NCBI GenBank assembly: GCA_938015595.1
Contig: CALLPI010000004.1
Span: forward strand, 1-64,000
DNA length: 64,000 nucleotides
Direction of reading: 5' to 3'
Source: an uncultured Saprospiraceae bacterium
GTDB lineage: Bacteria; Bacteroidota; Bacteroidia; Chitinophagales; Saprospiraceae
Both the position numbers and the translations under genes were made by a program. Under the pieces are notes generated by a model. It was not told where the DNA came from, did no database searches, and saw only the letters and a program-made list of their open reading frames with translations. Shown piece after piece: positions 17,544 through 26,900 of this stretch (position 1 is its first letter; every line of letters starts with the position of its first letter).

Positions 17544-19106
17544 CTACAACTCCTTGCGCAGCCTAGCCACGGGTATAGCCAGTTGCTCCCGGTACTTGGC
17601 CACGGTGCGCCGTGCAATCTGATAGCCTTTCTCGGTGAGCAGTTCGGTGAGTTTTTCGTCGGAGAGTGGTTTACGTTTACTCTCTGCGGCGATGAGGTCA
17701 GAGAGGATGCGCTTGACTTCAAGCGTAGAAACCTCCTCGCCTTCTTCTGTTTGTAAGGATTCGGAGAAAAAATCCTTAAGGCGGCGCGTACCGAACTCCG
17801 TTTGTACAAACTTGCTGTTGACCACCCGCGACACGGTCGAGATGTCCAGCCCAGTCATTTCGGCAATATCTTTGAGGATCATAGGGCGCAGTTTGCGTTC
17901 GTCGCCAGTCAGGAAGTACTCGTATTGGTACTGCATGATAGCGTACATAGTGCGGTACATGGTGTCTTGGCGCTGGCGGATGGCATCAATAAACCACTTA
18001 GCGGAGTCAATCTTCTGTTTGATAAACAGTATGGCTTCTTTTTCGCGAAGGTTGGGTCGGCGGCCTTGGGCGGCGCGCTTGTAGTCGCGCAGCATTTCCT
18101 TGTAGTGGTCGCTGATGCGCAGATCGGGAGCGTTGCGCACATTGAGGGTAAGCTCCAGTTCGCCGTCGTTATTGGTAATGATGTAATCGGGTACGATGTA
18201 GGTGGATGATACAGAAGCGCTATCGGCAAAAGCGCTGGCCGGCTTGGGGTTGAGATGAAGGATTTCATCCATGGCGGCGCGCAAGTCGTCTTCGTTGATA
18301 TGCAGGCGATAGAGCAGTTTATCAAAGTGTTTCTTGCTGAACTCGTCGAAGTGGTCGCGGATGATTTGGGTGGCTAGTTTCAGCACTGCTTGTTGGGCTG
18401 GCTCAGTGTTGTCCTGCTCTAGGCGCAATTGGAGCTGAAGCAACAGGCACTCCTGCAGTGAGCGGGCGCCTGTGCCGGGTGGGTCAAATCGCTGAATCTT
18501 CTGGAGCACACTTTCGATTTCAGCCTTAGTGGTGAGGATGTTTTGCGAAAACAAGAGGTCGTCGAGAATGGCATCTACTTCGCGGCGCAGGTAGCCATCG
18601 TCGTCAATGCTGCCGATGATATGACGCGCAATGGCCTCCTGCACGGGGTTTTCCAGTTCGATCATACCTAGTTGTTGCTCTAAGTAGTCGTGAAACGTGC
18701 TTTGCACCGCTACGGGCAGTTGGCGTTCTTCCTCATCAGAGTAGTGGGCATCGCCGCGGGTTTTGTAGGAGGCTTCTTCATCGGCAATGTATTCCTGGAG
18801 GTAATCACTGAACTCTAATGGATTGTCTCGCTCGTAGTCCCTGTTATCTTCCTGGCTTTCGGCTGTGGCATCAGAGGAGGTATCGCCAAAATTGCCAGAT
18901 TCCGTGCCGTAGTAGTCGTCAGCGGGATTGCTGTCGGCCTCCAGATCTTGCTGGTAGCTACCTTCCTCCAGGGCGGGATTTTCCTCGAGTTCTTCCTTGA
19001 TGCGTTGTTCCAGCATGGCCGTAGGCACTTGTAGCAGTTTCATAAGTTGAATCTGCTGGGGCGCCATTTTCTGGAGCATCTTCTGACTTAAGCTCTGCTT
19101 CAGCAT
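17544..19106 (-). CDS. rpoN: RNA polymerase sigma-54 factor
   Basis: 520 residues. Region I is Gln/Leu-rich (QKMAPQQIQLMKLLQVPTAM) and contacts activators. An acidic region II follows (about 50-130). The core-binding and DNA-binding domains end with the RpoN box ARRTVAKYRE near residue 500, which reads the -24 element. It serves promoters that need an AAA+ activator; one such activator, lacking a DNA-binding domain, is encoded at 1226-2395. The gene is alone on its strand here, with no clear TAnnTTTG element in front. Confidence 0.96.
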   Translation of the reverse strand: MLKQSLSQKMLQKMAPQQIQLMKLLQVPTAMLEQRIKEELEENPALEEGSYQQDLEADSNPADDYYGTESGNFGDTSSDATAESQEDNRDYERDNPLEFSDYLQEYIADEEASYKTRGDAHYSDEEERQLPVAVQSTFHDYLEQQLGMIELENPVQEAIARHIIGSIDDDGYLRREVDAILDDLLFSQNILTTKAEIESVLQKIQRFDPPGTGARSLQECLLLQLQLRLEQDNTEPAQQAVLKLATQIIRDHFDEFSKKHFDKLLYRLHINEDDLRAAMDEILHLNPKPASAFADSASVSSTYIVPDYIITNNDGELELTLNVRNAPDLRISDHYKEMLRDYKRAAQGRRPNLREKEAILFIKQKIDSAKWFIDAIRQRQDTMYRTMYAIMQYQYEYFLTGDERKLRPMILKDIAEMTGLDISTVSRVVNSKFVQTEFGTRRLKDFFSESLQTEEGEEVSTLEVKRILSDLIAAESKRKPLSDEKLTELLTEKGYQIARRTVAKYREQLAIPVARLRKEL

Positions 19107-19306
19107 ATTTTTTGTTTTTTGTGTTACTCCTGGGAGGAAGGAGCCAACGCGCTGCTAAAATAACCGATTTGCCGATGCTAGGCAATCGAGTAAGAATAAT
19201 TCTGCAAAAAATATGCCAGAACTTGAGTGCGCTACAAATATCTTGAACTTCGAGCTATGGGGTAGCTACTGATGATAGGGGTAAGAAAAAATTCTACGCG
19301 CTTCCT

Positions 19307-19759
19307 TTATCGGCGCGTACCCACCCTTTGCCGGGCTTTCTTTGCGCGCGTATCGGCCTTTTCCGATCTTTTCTCGGCACTTTGGGCGCGCTTTTCAGCG
19401 CGTATCATTTCGGCTCGCCTACGGGCCGCCTGCTCGCGTGCCTGAGCCGCTTTGCGCTCCTTTTTGGCTATGCGCACTTCTTTTTTGGCATCCTGGTACC
19501 GATTTTTTATATCTCTACTGGCTGGGGCAGTAGTAGTTCTAGGCTTAGTTGGAGAGGGTTTTTGGCTTGAGGTGTTAGCGGCGGAAGTAGTTTTAGAAGA
19601 TAATTTCTTCAACCCAGCAAAGGGGTTTTTGGGCTTGGCAGGCTTGCTTTGTTGGTTCTCGGCAGGCTTGGCTACATCTGCTTGTTGCGCGCAAGCCCAG
19701 GAAGCATTCAGCGTCATCCACACTAAGAGCAGCAAAAAAAACAAGGTCTTTTTCGTCAT
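19307..19759 (-). CDS. Secreted Lys/Ala/Arg-rich protein
   Basis: 150 residues. Signal peptide LLLLVWMTLNASWACAQQ, then a Pro/Ser/Thr/Lys-rich linker (about 30-80), then a long charged helix with many Ala, Arg, Lys and Glu (about 82-150) that is likely a single alpha-helix or coiled coil. No known domain. A bacterial histone-like or wall-binding role is possible, but nothing in the sequence decides it. It lies between acyl-CoA reductase and rpoN, all on the minus strand. Confidence 0.5.
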   Translation of the reverse strand: MTKKTLFFLLLLVWMTLNASWACAQQADVAKPAENQQSKPAKPKNPFAGLKKLSSKTTSAANTSSQKPSPTKPRTTTAPASRDIKNRYQDAKKEVRIAKKERKAAQAREQAARRRAEMIRAEKRAQSAEKRSEKADTRAKKARQRVGTRR

Positions 19760-19797
19760 AAGAAATCTGGTTTATTGCAGACATCGGTAACGCCGGC

Positions 19798-20835
19798 TCA
19801 TGCTGTTTTGGTATTTGCCGGAGCGCAAAGAAACTGCATAGTGTCTAAGCCATCGGGGTAGTCCCATAGTTCGGGTTGTTGGGTTTGACCAAAGCGCAGC
19901 GTGCGCAAGCCATCTATATCTATCTGGCTGACAATACACTGGATTTGGTCCTGATGTGTGTTCAGCTCCGCGGCGAGCGTCTCAAGGTCTGAATAAAAGC
20001 CATAATGTAGTGCTGCAATACGCGACTGAAAAGAAGGATGCTCGACAAGCAGGACGCTGCCAGCCATGAGGAAGGGTGTCCGGTTGAGCGTGTAGAGGGC
20101 AAAGTTGTAGTCGTAGTTGTGCCTGTACTTGTCGTGCAGCACAATATGGCGATACTCGTGCAGCGCTTCTAGCAGCGGCTCGAAGTCATATCCTTCAGGA
20201 ACGTAAATTTTGGACACATTGCGGCAGCCCAGACCGAAATAGGCAAAGATGTCTTCGCTGAGCTGGAGCAGCTCATCCATAGACTCCCTGCCGGTGAGTA
20301 CTGCTACGCCATTCCGATTGCGGCGGATGATGTGAGGCCACTTGGCAAAGTAGGTCTCAAAATAGCGGGCGGTGTTGTTACTGCCGGTGGCAATCACGCA
20401 GTCAAAGCTGCGCAGTTGTTCGACGATCTCAAAGTATTTGGCGCTGCGGGCGTCTATCTGTTGCAACAATTTGAGCAAATAAGGAAGTAGCCAGGGGTCT
20501 TTTTCCGAAAGTTTGATCTTGGCCTTGTAGCCAGCCACAAACGCGCACAGTACATCGTGCCATCCGACCAAAGGAATATTGCCTGCCATGACCAACCCCA
20601 CTACCGGTGGCTGCCTCCACTCGGGCAAGTCGTATTGGCCAACCCAGACGCGAAGTTTAGCGGGGTGTAGCATGTGCTCGGCTATTGCGGCAATGGCCCG
20701 ACGTTGGTTGGGCGCTGTAAACCATGGATTGTGATGCTGCGTGCGATGGATGATTGCTTCGAGGTACTCATCGGGCTGTTGGAGTTTTTGCCCCAAGATC
20801 GTGAGGGCTTCTATGCGCGTCTGTACATTTGTCAT
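19798..20835 (-). CDS. LuxC-like acyl-CoA reductase
   Basis: 345 residues from ATG at 20835, chosen because the only longer start is a TTG inside the promoter box. The aldehyde-dehydrogenase-like fold of the LuxC family is indicated by GLVMAGNIPLVGWHDVLCAF, IATGSNNTARYFE, and GLGCRNVSKIYVPEGYD, where the cysteine is the probable acyl-accepting nucleophile. LuxC-type enzymes reduce fatty acyl groups to aldehydes. No luciferase or LuxD/LuxE genes are present, and orphan members are common in Bacteroidota, so the substrate is unknown. It follows rluD on the same strand. Confidence 0.75.
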   Translation of the reverse strand: MTNVQTRIEALTILGQKLQQPDEYLEAIIHRTQHHNPWFTAPNQRRAIAAIAEHMLHPAKLRVWVGQYDLPEWRQPPVVGLVMAGNIPLVGWHDVLCAFVAGYKAKIKLSEKDPWLLPYLLKLLQQIDARSAKYFEIVEQLRSFDCVIATGSNNTARYFETYFAKWPHIIRRNRNGVAVLTGRESMDELLQLSEDIFAYFGLGCRNVSKIYVPEGYDFEPLLEALHEYRHIVLHDKYRHNYDYNFALYTLNRTPFLMAGSVLLVEHPSFQSRIAALHYGFYSDLETLAAELNTHQDQIQCIVSQIDIDGLRTLRFGQTQQPELWDYPDGLDTMQFLCAPANTKTA

Positions 20836-20865
20836 GCGATGGCGTGGGCAATGTTTTTGGTTTTG

Positions 20866-20873
20866 CAAAGATA
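20866..20873 (-). promoter_or_regulatory. TAnnTTTG -7 promoter box for the acyl-CoA reductase
   Basis: Minus strand TATCTTTG, 30 bases before the ATG at 20835. It sits between rluD and the reductase, so the reductase may have its own promoter. Confidence 0.55.
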
Positions 20874-20902
20874 CAGCGCTTTGCCGGCGTTGGGAAGAAA
20901 TC

Positions 20903-22003
20903 TCATCCCATGGGTGTGCCGCCTTTTTCCACGGCTGCTTTGCGCAGTGCTACATACTGGCGCCATTCATCAAGGGCTTCCTGGAAGTCATCGGGCAAGT
21001 CGCTGTCAAAGTACATGGCCTCGCCAGTGGTTGGGTGTATGAATCCCAGCGATTTAGCGTGTAGTGCATGGCGTGGCATAATGTTGAATACCCTTTGCAC
21101 GAACATCTTGTATTTGCTGAACACCGTGCCTTTGACAATGACATCGCCACCATAGCGATCGTCACTGAAGAGCGGATGCCCGATGTACTTCATGTGCACT
21201 CGTATCTGGTGCGTTCGGCCGGTTTCGAGGTTGCACTGTATCAAGGATACGTAGTAAAGACGTTCGAGCACTTTATAATGTGTGACAGCCCATTTGCCGT
21301 GGTCGCCTTCAGGGTAAACGGTAAACATCTGCCGGTCTTTTTGGTCGCGGCCCACATGCCCGCGAATAGTGCCAACATCTGTTTCTGGCTCGCCCCACAC
21401 CAGGGCATGGTACGTACGCTGCACTGTGTGGTAAAAAAACTGTTTGGCCAAGTGCGACATGGCGTACTCCGTTTTAGCTACCACCATCAGGCCGGAGGTG
21501 TTTTTGTCAATGCGATGCACCAACCCTACGCGGCCGTCCAGACCATTGCCAATCACCGGAGCTTTTATTTGCTGAAAATGATACGCCAGCGCATTGACCA
21601 AGGTGCCCCTCCAATGGCCTACCCCTGGATGCACCACCATGCCGGCAGCTTTGTTGACCACCAGCAAGTCGTCGTCTTCATATACAATATTGATTGGTAT
21701 GCGCTGGGGTACTATCTTGATACCCTCGCCGGGCGGGCGGGGCACCAGCACCGTGATACGCTGACCAGGCTTAACGCGAAAATTGGGCTTGACCTCTGCA
21801 CCGTCCACGCGAATGGAGCCAGCGCGAATGGCATTTTGTATCCGGTTGCGCGACACCTTGGGGAGCCGATCTATTAAGAATTTGTCTATGCGGCCAGGGC
21901 TTTGGTTGGTGTCCACCAGAATTTCGTTATAGTCGGAGTATTCGTCATCGGAAGACGCTCCCCCTCGTTCGGTGATATCCAACTCTTCTTCTTCCTGCAT
22001 CAT
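20903..22003 (-). CDS. rluD: 23S rRNA pseudouridine synthase, RluD type
   Basis: 366 residues from ATG at 22003 (ATG at 22000 also possible). An S4 RNA-binding domain (RIDKFLIDRLPKVSRNRIQN) precedes the RluA-family catalytic domain with HRIDKNTSGLMVVAK, whose aspartate is the catalytic residue, and GRTHQIRVHMKYIGHPLFSD. The enzyme makes pseudouridines in helix 69 of 23S rRNA (family knowledge; target inferred). An acidic N-terminal extension of about 35 residues precedes the S4 domain. The gene is third in a minus-strand run with the double ligase and the S8 protease, a neighbourhood that recalls the ddl-PASTA-rluD grouping of other Bacteroidota. Confidence 0.9.
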   Translation of the reverse strand: MMQEEEELDITERGGASSDDEYSDYNEILVDTNQSPGRIDKFLIDRLPKVSRNRIQNAIRAGSIRVDGAEVKPNFRVKPGQRITVLVPRPPGEGIKIVPQRIPINIVYEDDDLLVVNKAAGMVVHPGVGHWRGTLVNALAYHFQQIKAPVIGNGLDGRVGLVHRIDKNTSGLMVVAKTEYAMSHLAKQFFYHTVQRTYHALVWGEPETDVGTIRGHVGRDQKDRQMFTVYPEGDHGKWAVTHYKVLERLYYVSLIQCNLETGRTHQIRVHMKYIGHPLFSDDRYGGDVIVKGTVFSKYKMFVQRVFNIMPRHALHAKSLGFIHPTTGEAMYFDSDLPDDFQEALDEWRQYVALRKAAVEKGGTPMG

Positions 22004-22101
22004 CGTGGCGTGGGCATAAAGGCTTTTGGTTAAGTTAAAAAACCGAATACGCAGAGGAAAGTTCAATGACGCCAATGCAGGCGGGTGCACTGCTCCTCTG
22101 C

Positions 22102-23964
22102 TCAGGCCATGTCTTGTAAACTCCGGGCAAAGCCGCTCACACCGGCAGCGTTCATGCGCTGCTGGAGCGCTCGAGCTTCATTGGCCGTGGAGAATACCCC
22201 GATGAGCACGCGATAGGCGGTTTTGCCCTGTACCTCGCTGATGTTCACGATAGCAGGCTGACCAAACTGCGCCCGCATGCGCTCAGTTTGTATAAGCACA
22301 TTGGCATAGTCATAGAATACGCCAATTTGTACACCCCACCCTTCGGCGGGCTGGCGGCGCACGTCAAAGCGAAATAGGCCCTTACCACCAGAAATTGTGG
22401 CAGGGGGAGTTACGGTGGGCGCCTTGGCGGCGTCGCGGCGGCGAATGGCCTCAGCCACGGCGCGGTCAGCATTGACACGGCCATAGCCATACTTGACAGA
22501 GTGGCCGTTGATGTATTCTGAAGGAGAGCCTATTTTATCAGCGGTGCTTTGAAGGATGTCTTTGACTTCGCGGGCGGTGAGGTCGGGGTTGGCTGAAAGA
22601 ATGAGGGCACACACGCCGGCTACCAAGGGTGTAGCTGCCGAAGTACCGCCAAAGTGCTTGTAATACTGCCCGCGCGATATGCCGTCGCGCCAGTATTTGT
22701 AGTTGCCGACTTCGCCCTCCACACCGGGATCCCACCAGGCGCGAGCGCTGATAATGGGCCAATCGCCGTTGGAAGGTGCACACACCGACACCTGCCTGCC
22801 ACGGTTGGAGTATCGGGCGTGTTCGTCGCGGCTGGTGCTAGCGGCTACGGCAATTACATCAGGGTGGGCGGCATAAAAGCTCACATAGTCGAGGTCGTCG
22901 TTGCCCACAGCAAAGAGGATAATACAGCCTTTGCCATTGCGCCCCTGGCGGGCCGCACGAGTAATGGCGCTTTCCTTGTCTGGGCCGAGTGCAAAAGCAG
23001 CATCGGTGGCACCCCAGCTGCAGGAGATAATATCGGCGCCGTTTTTCATACAATATTCAAACATTTGCTCGGTAGCGCGCACAGCATAGGAAGTACCGCT
23101 TACGGGCATAAACCTGGCGTTGGGTGCTACGCCCACTATCCCCTGCCCATTAGCAGCAGCTAAGGCAATAGCAGCACAGGGCGTTCCATGCGAGTAGCGA
23201 GGATCTCCCTGAAGCAATTGGGTGCTTTGGTTCCAGATATCAAAAGGCTTAAATACCTTGTCGCGCAGGTCAGGGTGGGTCAGGTCAAAGCCGTTGTCAA
23301 TGATGGCAATGGTGATCTGGGAGGAGCCCATGCCGTCCAGGCGACGCCAGGCGTCTATAACTTTGGCGTCGGCACCACGGCGCAGGGCGTAGTTGGTGTC
23401 GGGCAGGCTTCCGGTATTCTGGAGGTGCCATTGCTGGGCCAGCAGGTTATCGGCAGGCGGCGTAAAGGCGTATTCATCCAGCACGGTATCCAAATCGGGT
23501 TCGGCCAGTTTGACCAATGAGATGCGCTGCATGGCTGCAGCCACCTTGAGCGGGTTGAGGGACTCAGGCGTCACGCGGGCCACTACGCGATCAGGGGCGC
23601 GGCGCTCCAGCAGTTGCAGGGCAAACTCCTCCAGTACAATTTGCTGCTCGGCTTGGCTAACCCCCGACTGGAAGGTGATGAAGATATCGCCGGTGGGAAT
23701 GAGCGGGCGGTTGCTACCTTCGGCAAAATATACGTGCGTACCCACCTCTACGGCATCAGTCTGGCGCACCTCATCCAGCTTTTGATCAATGCTTTCTCCC
23801 TCGGTACGCAAAGTGACGATAGCAAAGCCCCCCAGATTTTTGTGCAATTCTGCCTCTACAAATGGCTGTTCAGTAGCCTCGCCCTCGGTTTTCAACCCTA
23901 CCAGGGTGGTGCTCTTTCTGAGCTTGAGTTCAGCCTTACCGCTTTTGATGGTCAGTTTGCTCAT
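22102..23964 (-). CDS. Subtilisin-family (S8) protease with C-terminal SPOR domain
   Basis: 620 residues. Catalytic triad: D223 in IAIIDNGFDLTHPDL, H259 in DPRYSHGTPCAA, S442 in GGTSAATPLVAG, with N355 (FAVGNDD) as the oxyanion residue. Residues 1-165 resemble an inhibitor-like propeptide region. Residues 542-618 form a SPOR domain (GWGVQIGVFYDYANV and later YRVLIGVFSTANEA), which in other proteins binds peptidoglycan lacking stem peptides. Notably there is no signal peptide or membrane helix; it starts MSKLTIKSGKAELKL. It lies 15 bases after the ligase-PASTA gene and is probably co-transcribed. It could be cytoplasmic or exported by an unrecognised route. Confidence 0.88.
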   Translation of the reverse strand: MSKLTIKSGKAELKLRKSTTLVGLKTEGEATEQPFVEAELHKNLGGFAIVTLRTEGESIDQKLDEVRQTDAVEVGTHVYFAEGSNRPLIPTGDIFITFQSGVSQAEQQIVLEEFALQLLERRAPDRVVARVTPESLNPLKVAAAMQRISLVKLAEPDLDTVLDEYAFTPPADNLLAQQWHLQNTGSLPDTNYALRRGADAKVIDAWRRLDGMGSSQITIAIIDNGFDLTHPDLRDKVFKPFDIWNQSTQLLQGDPRYSHGTPCAAIALAAANGQGIVGVAPNARFMPVSGTSYAVRATEQMFEYCMKNGADIISCSWGATDAAFALGPDKESAITRAARQGRNGKGCIILFAVGNDDLDYVSFYAAHPDVIAVAASTSRDEHARYSNRGRQVSVCAPSNGDWPIISARAWWDPGVEGEVGNYKYWRDGISRGQYYKHFGGTSAATPLVAGVCALILSANPDLTAREVKDILQSTADKIGSPSEYINGHSVKYGYGRVNADRAVAEAIRRRDAAKAPTVTPPATISGGKGLFRFDVRRQPAEGWGVQIGVFYDYANVLIQTERMRAQFGQPAIVNISEVQGKTAYRVLIGVFSTANEARALQQRMNAAGVSGFARSLQDMA

Positions 23965-23979
23965 GGCTTTCGCATGATT

Positions 23980-26900
23980 TTAGTTGTCGGTTCCGCTACA
24001 ACCCTCTGGTTTTTCGGCTGTGAGGTAAAGGTCAATCTGGCGGCCTGGCGGCAGGGTGAGCTCCGGCGCGTAGTTAGGTTCCTGTTTCCAGATGTACATT
24101 TTGTCGCGTTCGGGGGCATCGCCGCCAAATACTGTGCCGATGTTGAGGTTGAATGATGAAATAATGAACACCGCCTCCTCATAGGTCTTACACACGAGGT
24201 TGGGCACGGCTACCATACCAGTAAGGCGCTCGGTGACGACAAAATCCAGGGTGGCGCCCATAGGTACTTTCAGGCCGTTGCGTATGTCGCGCTCAGTGTA
24301 TTTTTCGCCATTGTAATAAAAGTGCAGTATAGTATTTTCTTCCAACTTGGGGTCAAACTGGCGTTCCTTAATACGAGCGCGTACGTTCACCCAGGCCAGT
24401 TTTCGGCTATACTGATCAAAGTTGTAGCTGCCCACCATATCGGGCAGGGCTACCATGTCAGGCGTAGCTTTGGTGACGGTTAGGTAAATACGGCGACGCT
24501 CCTTGACGCGGCTGAATGGGCGCGGCGTTTGGTCCAGTACTACGTTGGCGGGCATGTCCACTTTAAAGATGGAGTCAGTAACGACAATTCTGAAATTGCG
24601 GCTGCGGGCTTTTCGGATGGCTTCTTCCAAGGGCATGCCAATGTATTCGTGTACTTGCACCGATTCGCCATGCCGGGTGATGATGCGCAGCAATATTTGC
24701 AACAGGAAACCGCTCAGGAAAATAAAAATGGCTAGCGCCGCGAGGTTACGCAAGAAGATGCCAGAACGAAGAAACTGTGCCAACTCGCTGAGGTAGTAAG
24801 TGAGCGTACGCCTTGCGCTGCCTTCAAATACGGGGTCGTGCACTGCAGCAGTAGTGACTGGACTGCCCGCCATCGGGTAGGCCCCCGTCGGATTGTCGCC
24901 CATATAGGAGTGCTCAGATTGCACACTCCGCGGCGGCGGCGTCCATGCAGGCAGCACGGTTGGTTCTTCCTGAGGCAGCGCTGGCTCTTCGGCAGGGGCT
25001 GCATTCAGAAGGCTGCGCTGGAAGGCAAATTCCAGTATTTGGTCAATGAAGTCGTAGGGCTTGTAGCCGTTGATAGCCGCCTGGTGGAAGATACAGGTAG
25101 CCGGCGTCATGCCCGGTAGGGAGTTGACCTCAATGATGAGCGTCTCTACGCGGCCATCCTCAAAAATGCGCACAAAGGCATCAATACGCGCATAGCCTTC
25201 TACCCCAAGGATGCGAGCAGCGCGCTCCAGGGTAGATTTTAACTGGGTGGCTATGTGCTGGTACTGGGCGGGGTCAGAGGCCAAGCGGGCAGGAGTGATA
25301 TTTTGGCCCTCACCAGCCAGAAATTTTTCTTCTAAAGAGAGTACCTCGCCGCCAGCTAGCGCCTCCGAAGGCTCGAATACCTCGTAAGAAAGACTACCAT
25401 CGGGTAGATAGTGGGTGAGCAGACCCACAGTGACTTCCATGAACTGCGCAGCATGCTGCTGGGAGACCAACGCCTCAAACAGGATTTCGGACTTGCGCGG
25501 AAACTCTTCCTTGGGCTTGAGCTTGAGCACCTTGCGGGCTTCTAGGCTTTCTTGCCCCTCTGGGCGGAACATCATCCGCACAAAAGCCTCCAGTTGCTGT
25601 CGATTGTTGAGTACTTTTACAGCCGAGGAGCAGCCGTCGTCCACGGGTTTGGCTACAAAAGGATAGGTAAAAAGACTCTCCACCCGGCGAAAGAACTCCT
25701 CTGGATTGGCTTCATATTCCTTTTGCTGAGCCAGTAGTTGCTCTGTCACCTTGAAGCCGTTGCGCTTGAGCGTCTGCAGCGTACGGTATTTGTCAATAGT
25801 CACTGACGAGGAGTGCGAATTCGAGCCATTGAACGGAATGCCCCTGGCTTCCAGGGCTTTCTGGAGTTGGCCATCTTCACCTGGGCGGCCATGTATGGCA
25901 ATGAACACGCCGTCGGCGCACTGCTGTATGTCGTCCAAGGTCAATGGCTGGGGCTCAAACACTACGCTTTGGGAGGCGTACTTGGCCGTGAGTTCGGCAC
26001 ACTGCATTTTGATAGCCTCCACCACAGGATGGGGCTGCCAATGGCGTATTTTGTCGCGTATGTCATCGGCATTGTCCTTGAGCAAGAGATTGATGGGGAG
26101 TTGGTAGAAGTCAAAGTCATGCGCATCGCCAGCCAGGAACACAGGAAAAGGCTCGTACTTATCAGAGCTGGAGAGTTTTTCAAACACGTTGCGCCCGCTC
26201 TCCACCGAGATGTGCCGCTCAAAGGAATATCCACCTAAGATGACAGCAATACGGCGCTTTTGAGCGGCTTCTACTTTCATGTTCTCAATAGCGTTATCCA
26301 GACGCTGTATCAGGTGCTGCCAGGTTGCGTGTTCAGGATGCTCTGCAATGCGCTCCCACAGCGACATGCGAACGATGTAGGTGAGAAACTGTGAAGGGCT
26401 CAGCCCGATTTCTGCCGCTTGGTGGAAGAAGAACGAAGAGGGCATCATACCCGAGGTGGTGTTGGGATCGTTGAGGAAGATACGGCCTTCCTCAGTGATG
26501 AACCCATCAATGCGGGCGTACACCCCAAATCCCAGAGCGTGAAACAGGCGCTCGCACTCGTTGCGTATAGCGTTGATCTGGGCATCGGGCAGGCGTATGG
26601 GCGTTTCCTTACGCGATATACCTGGTAGGTACTTGGAGCGATAGTCAAATACTTCGCTGCCTTTGATAATTTCAGTAGGCGGCAAAGCCACGGCTGAACC
26701 GTCTTCCTTGCGAATGACAATACAGGAAAATTCGCGCCCGTAGATAAATTCCTCCACAATAACGGCGCGCTCGCCCATGGCGCTTTCCAGCACAAACGTT
26801 TCGTCGGTGCTGGGCAAGGCTTTTCGAGCCAGAGTATCCAAGTGGCTGAGCAAACTTTCGGGATGGTAAACGAGTGTTTGCTGGCCAGCAAAGGTTACCG

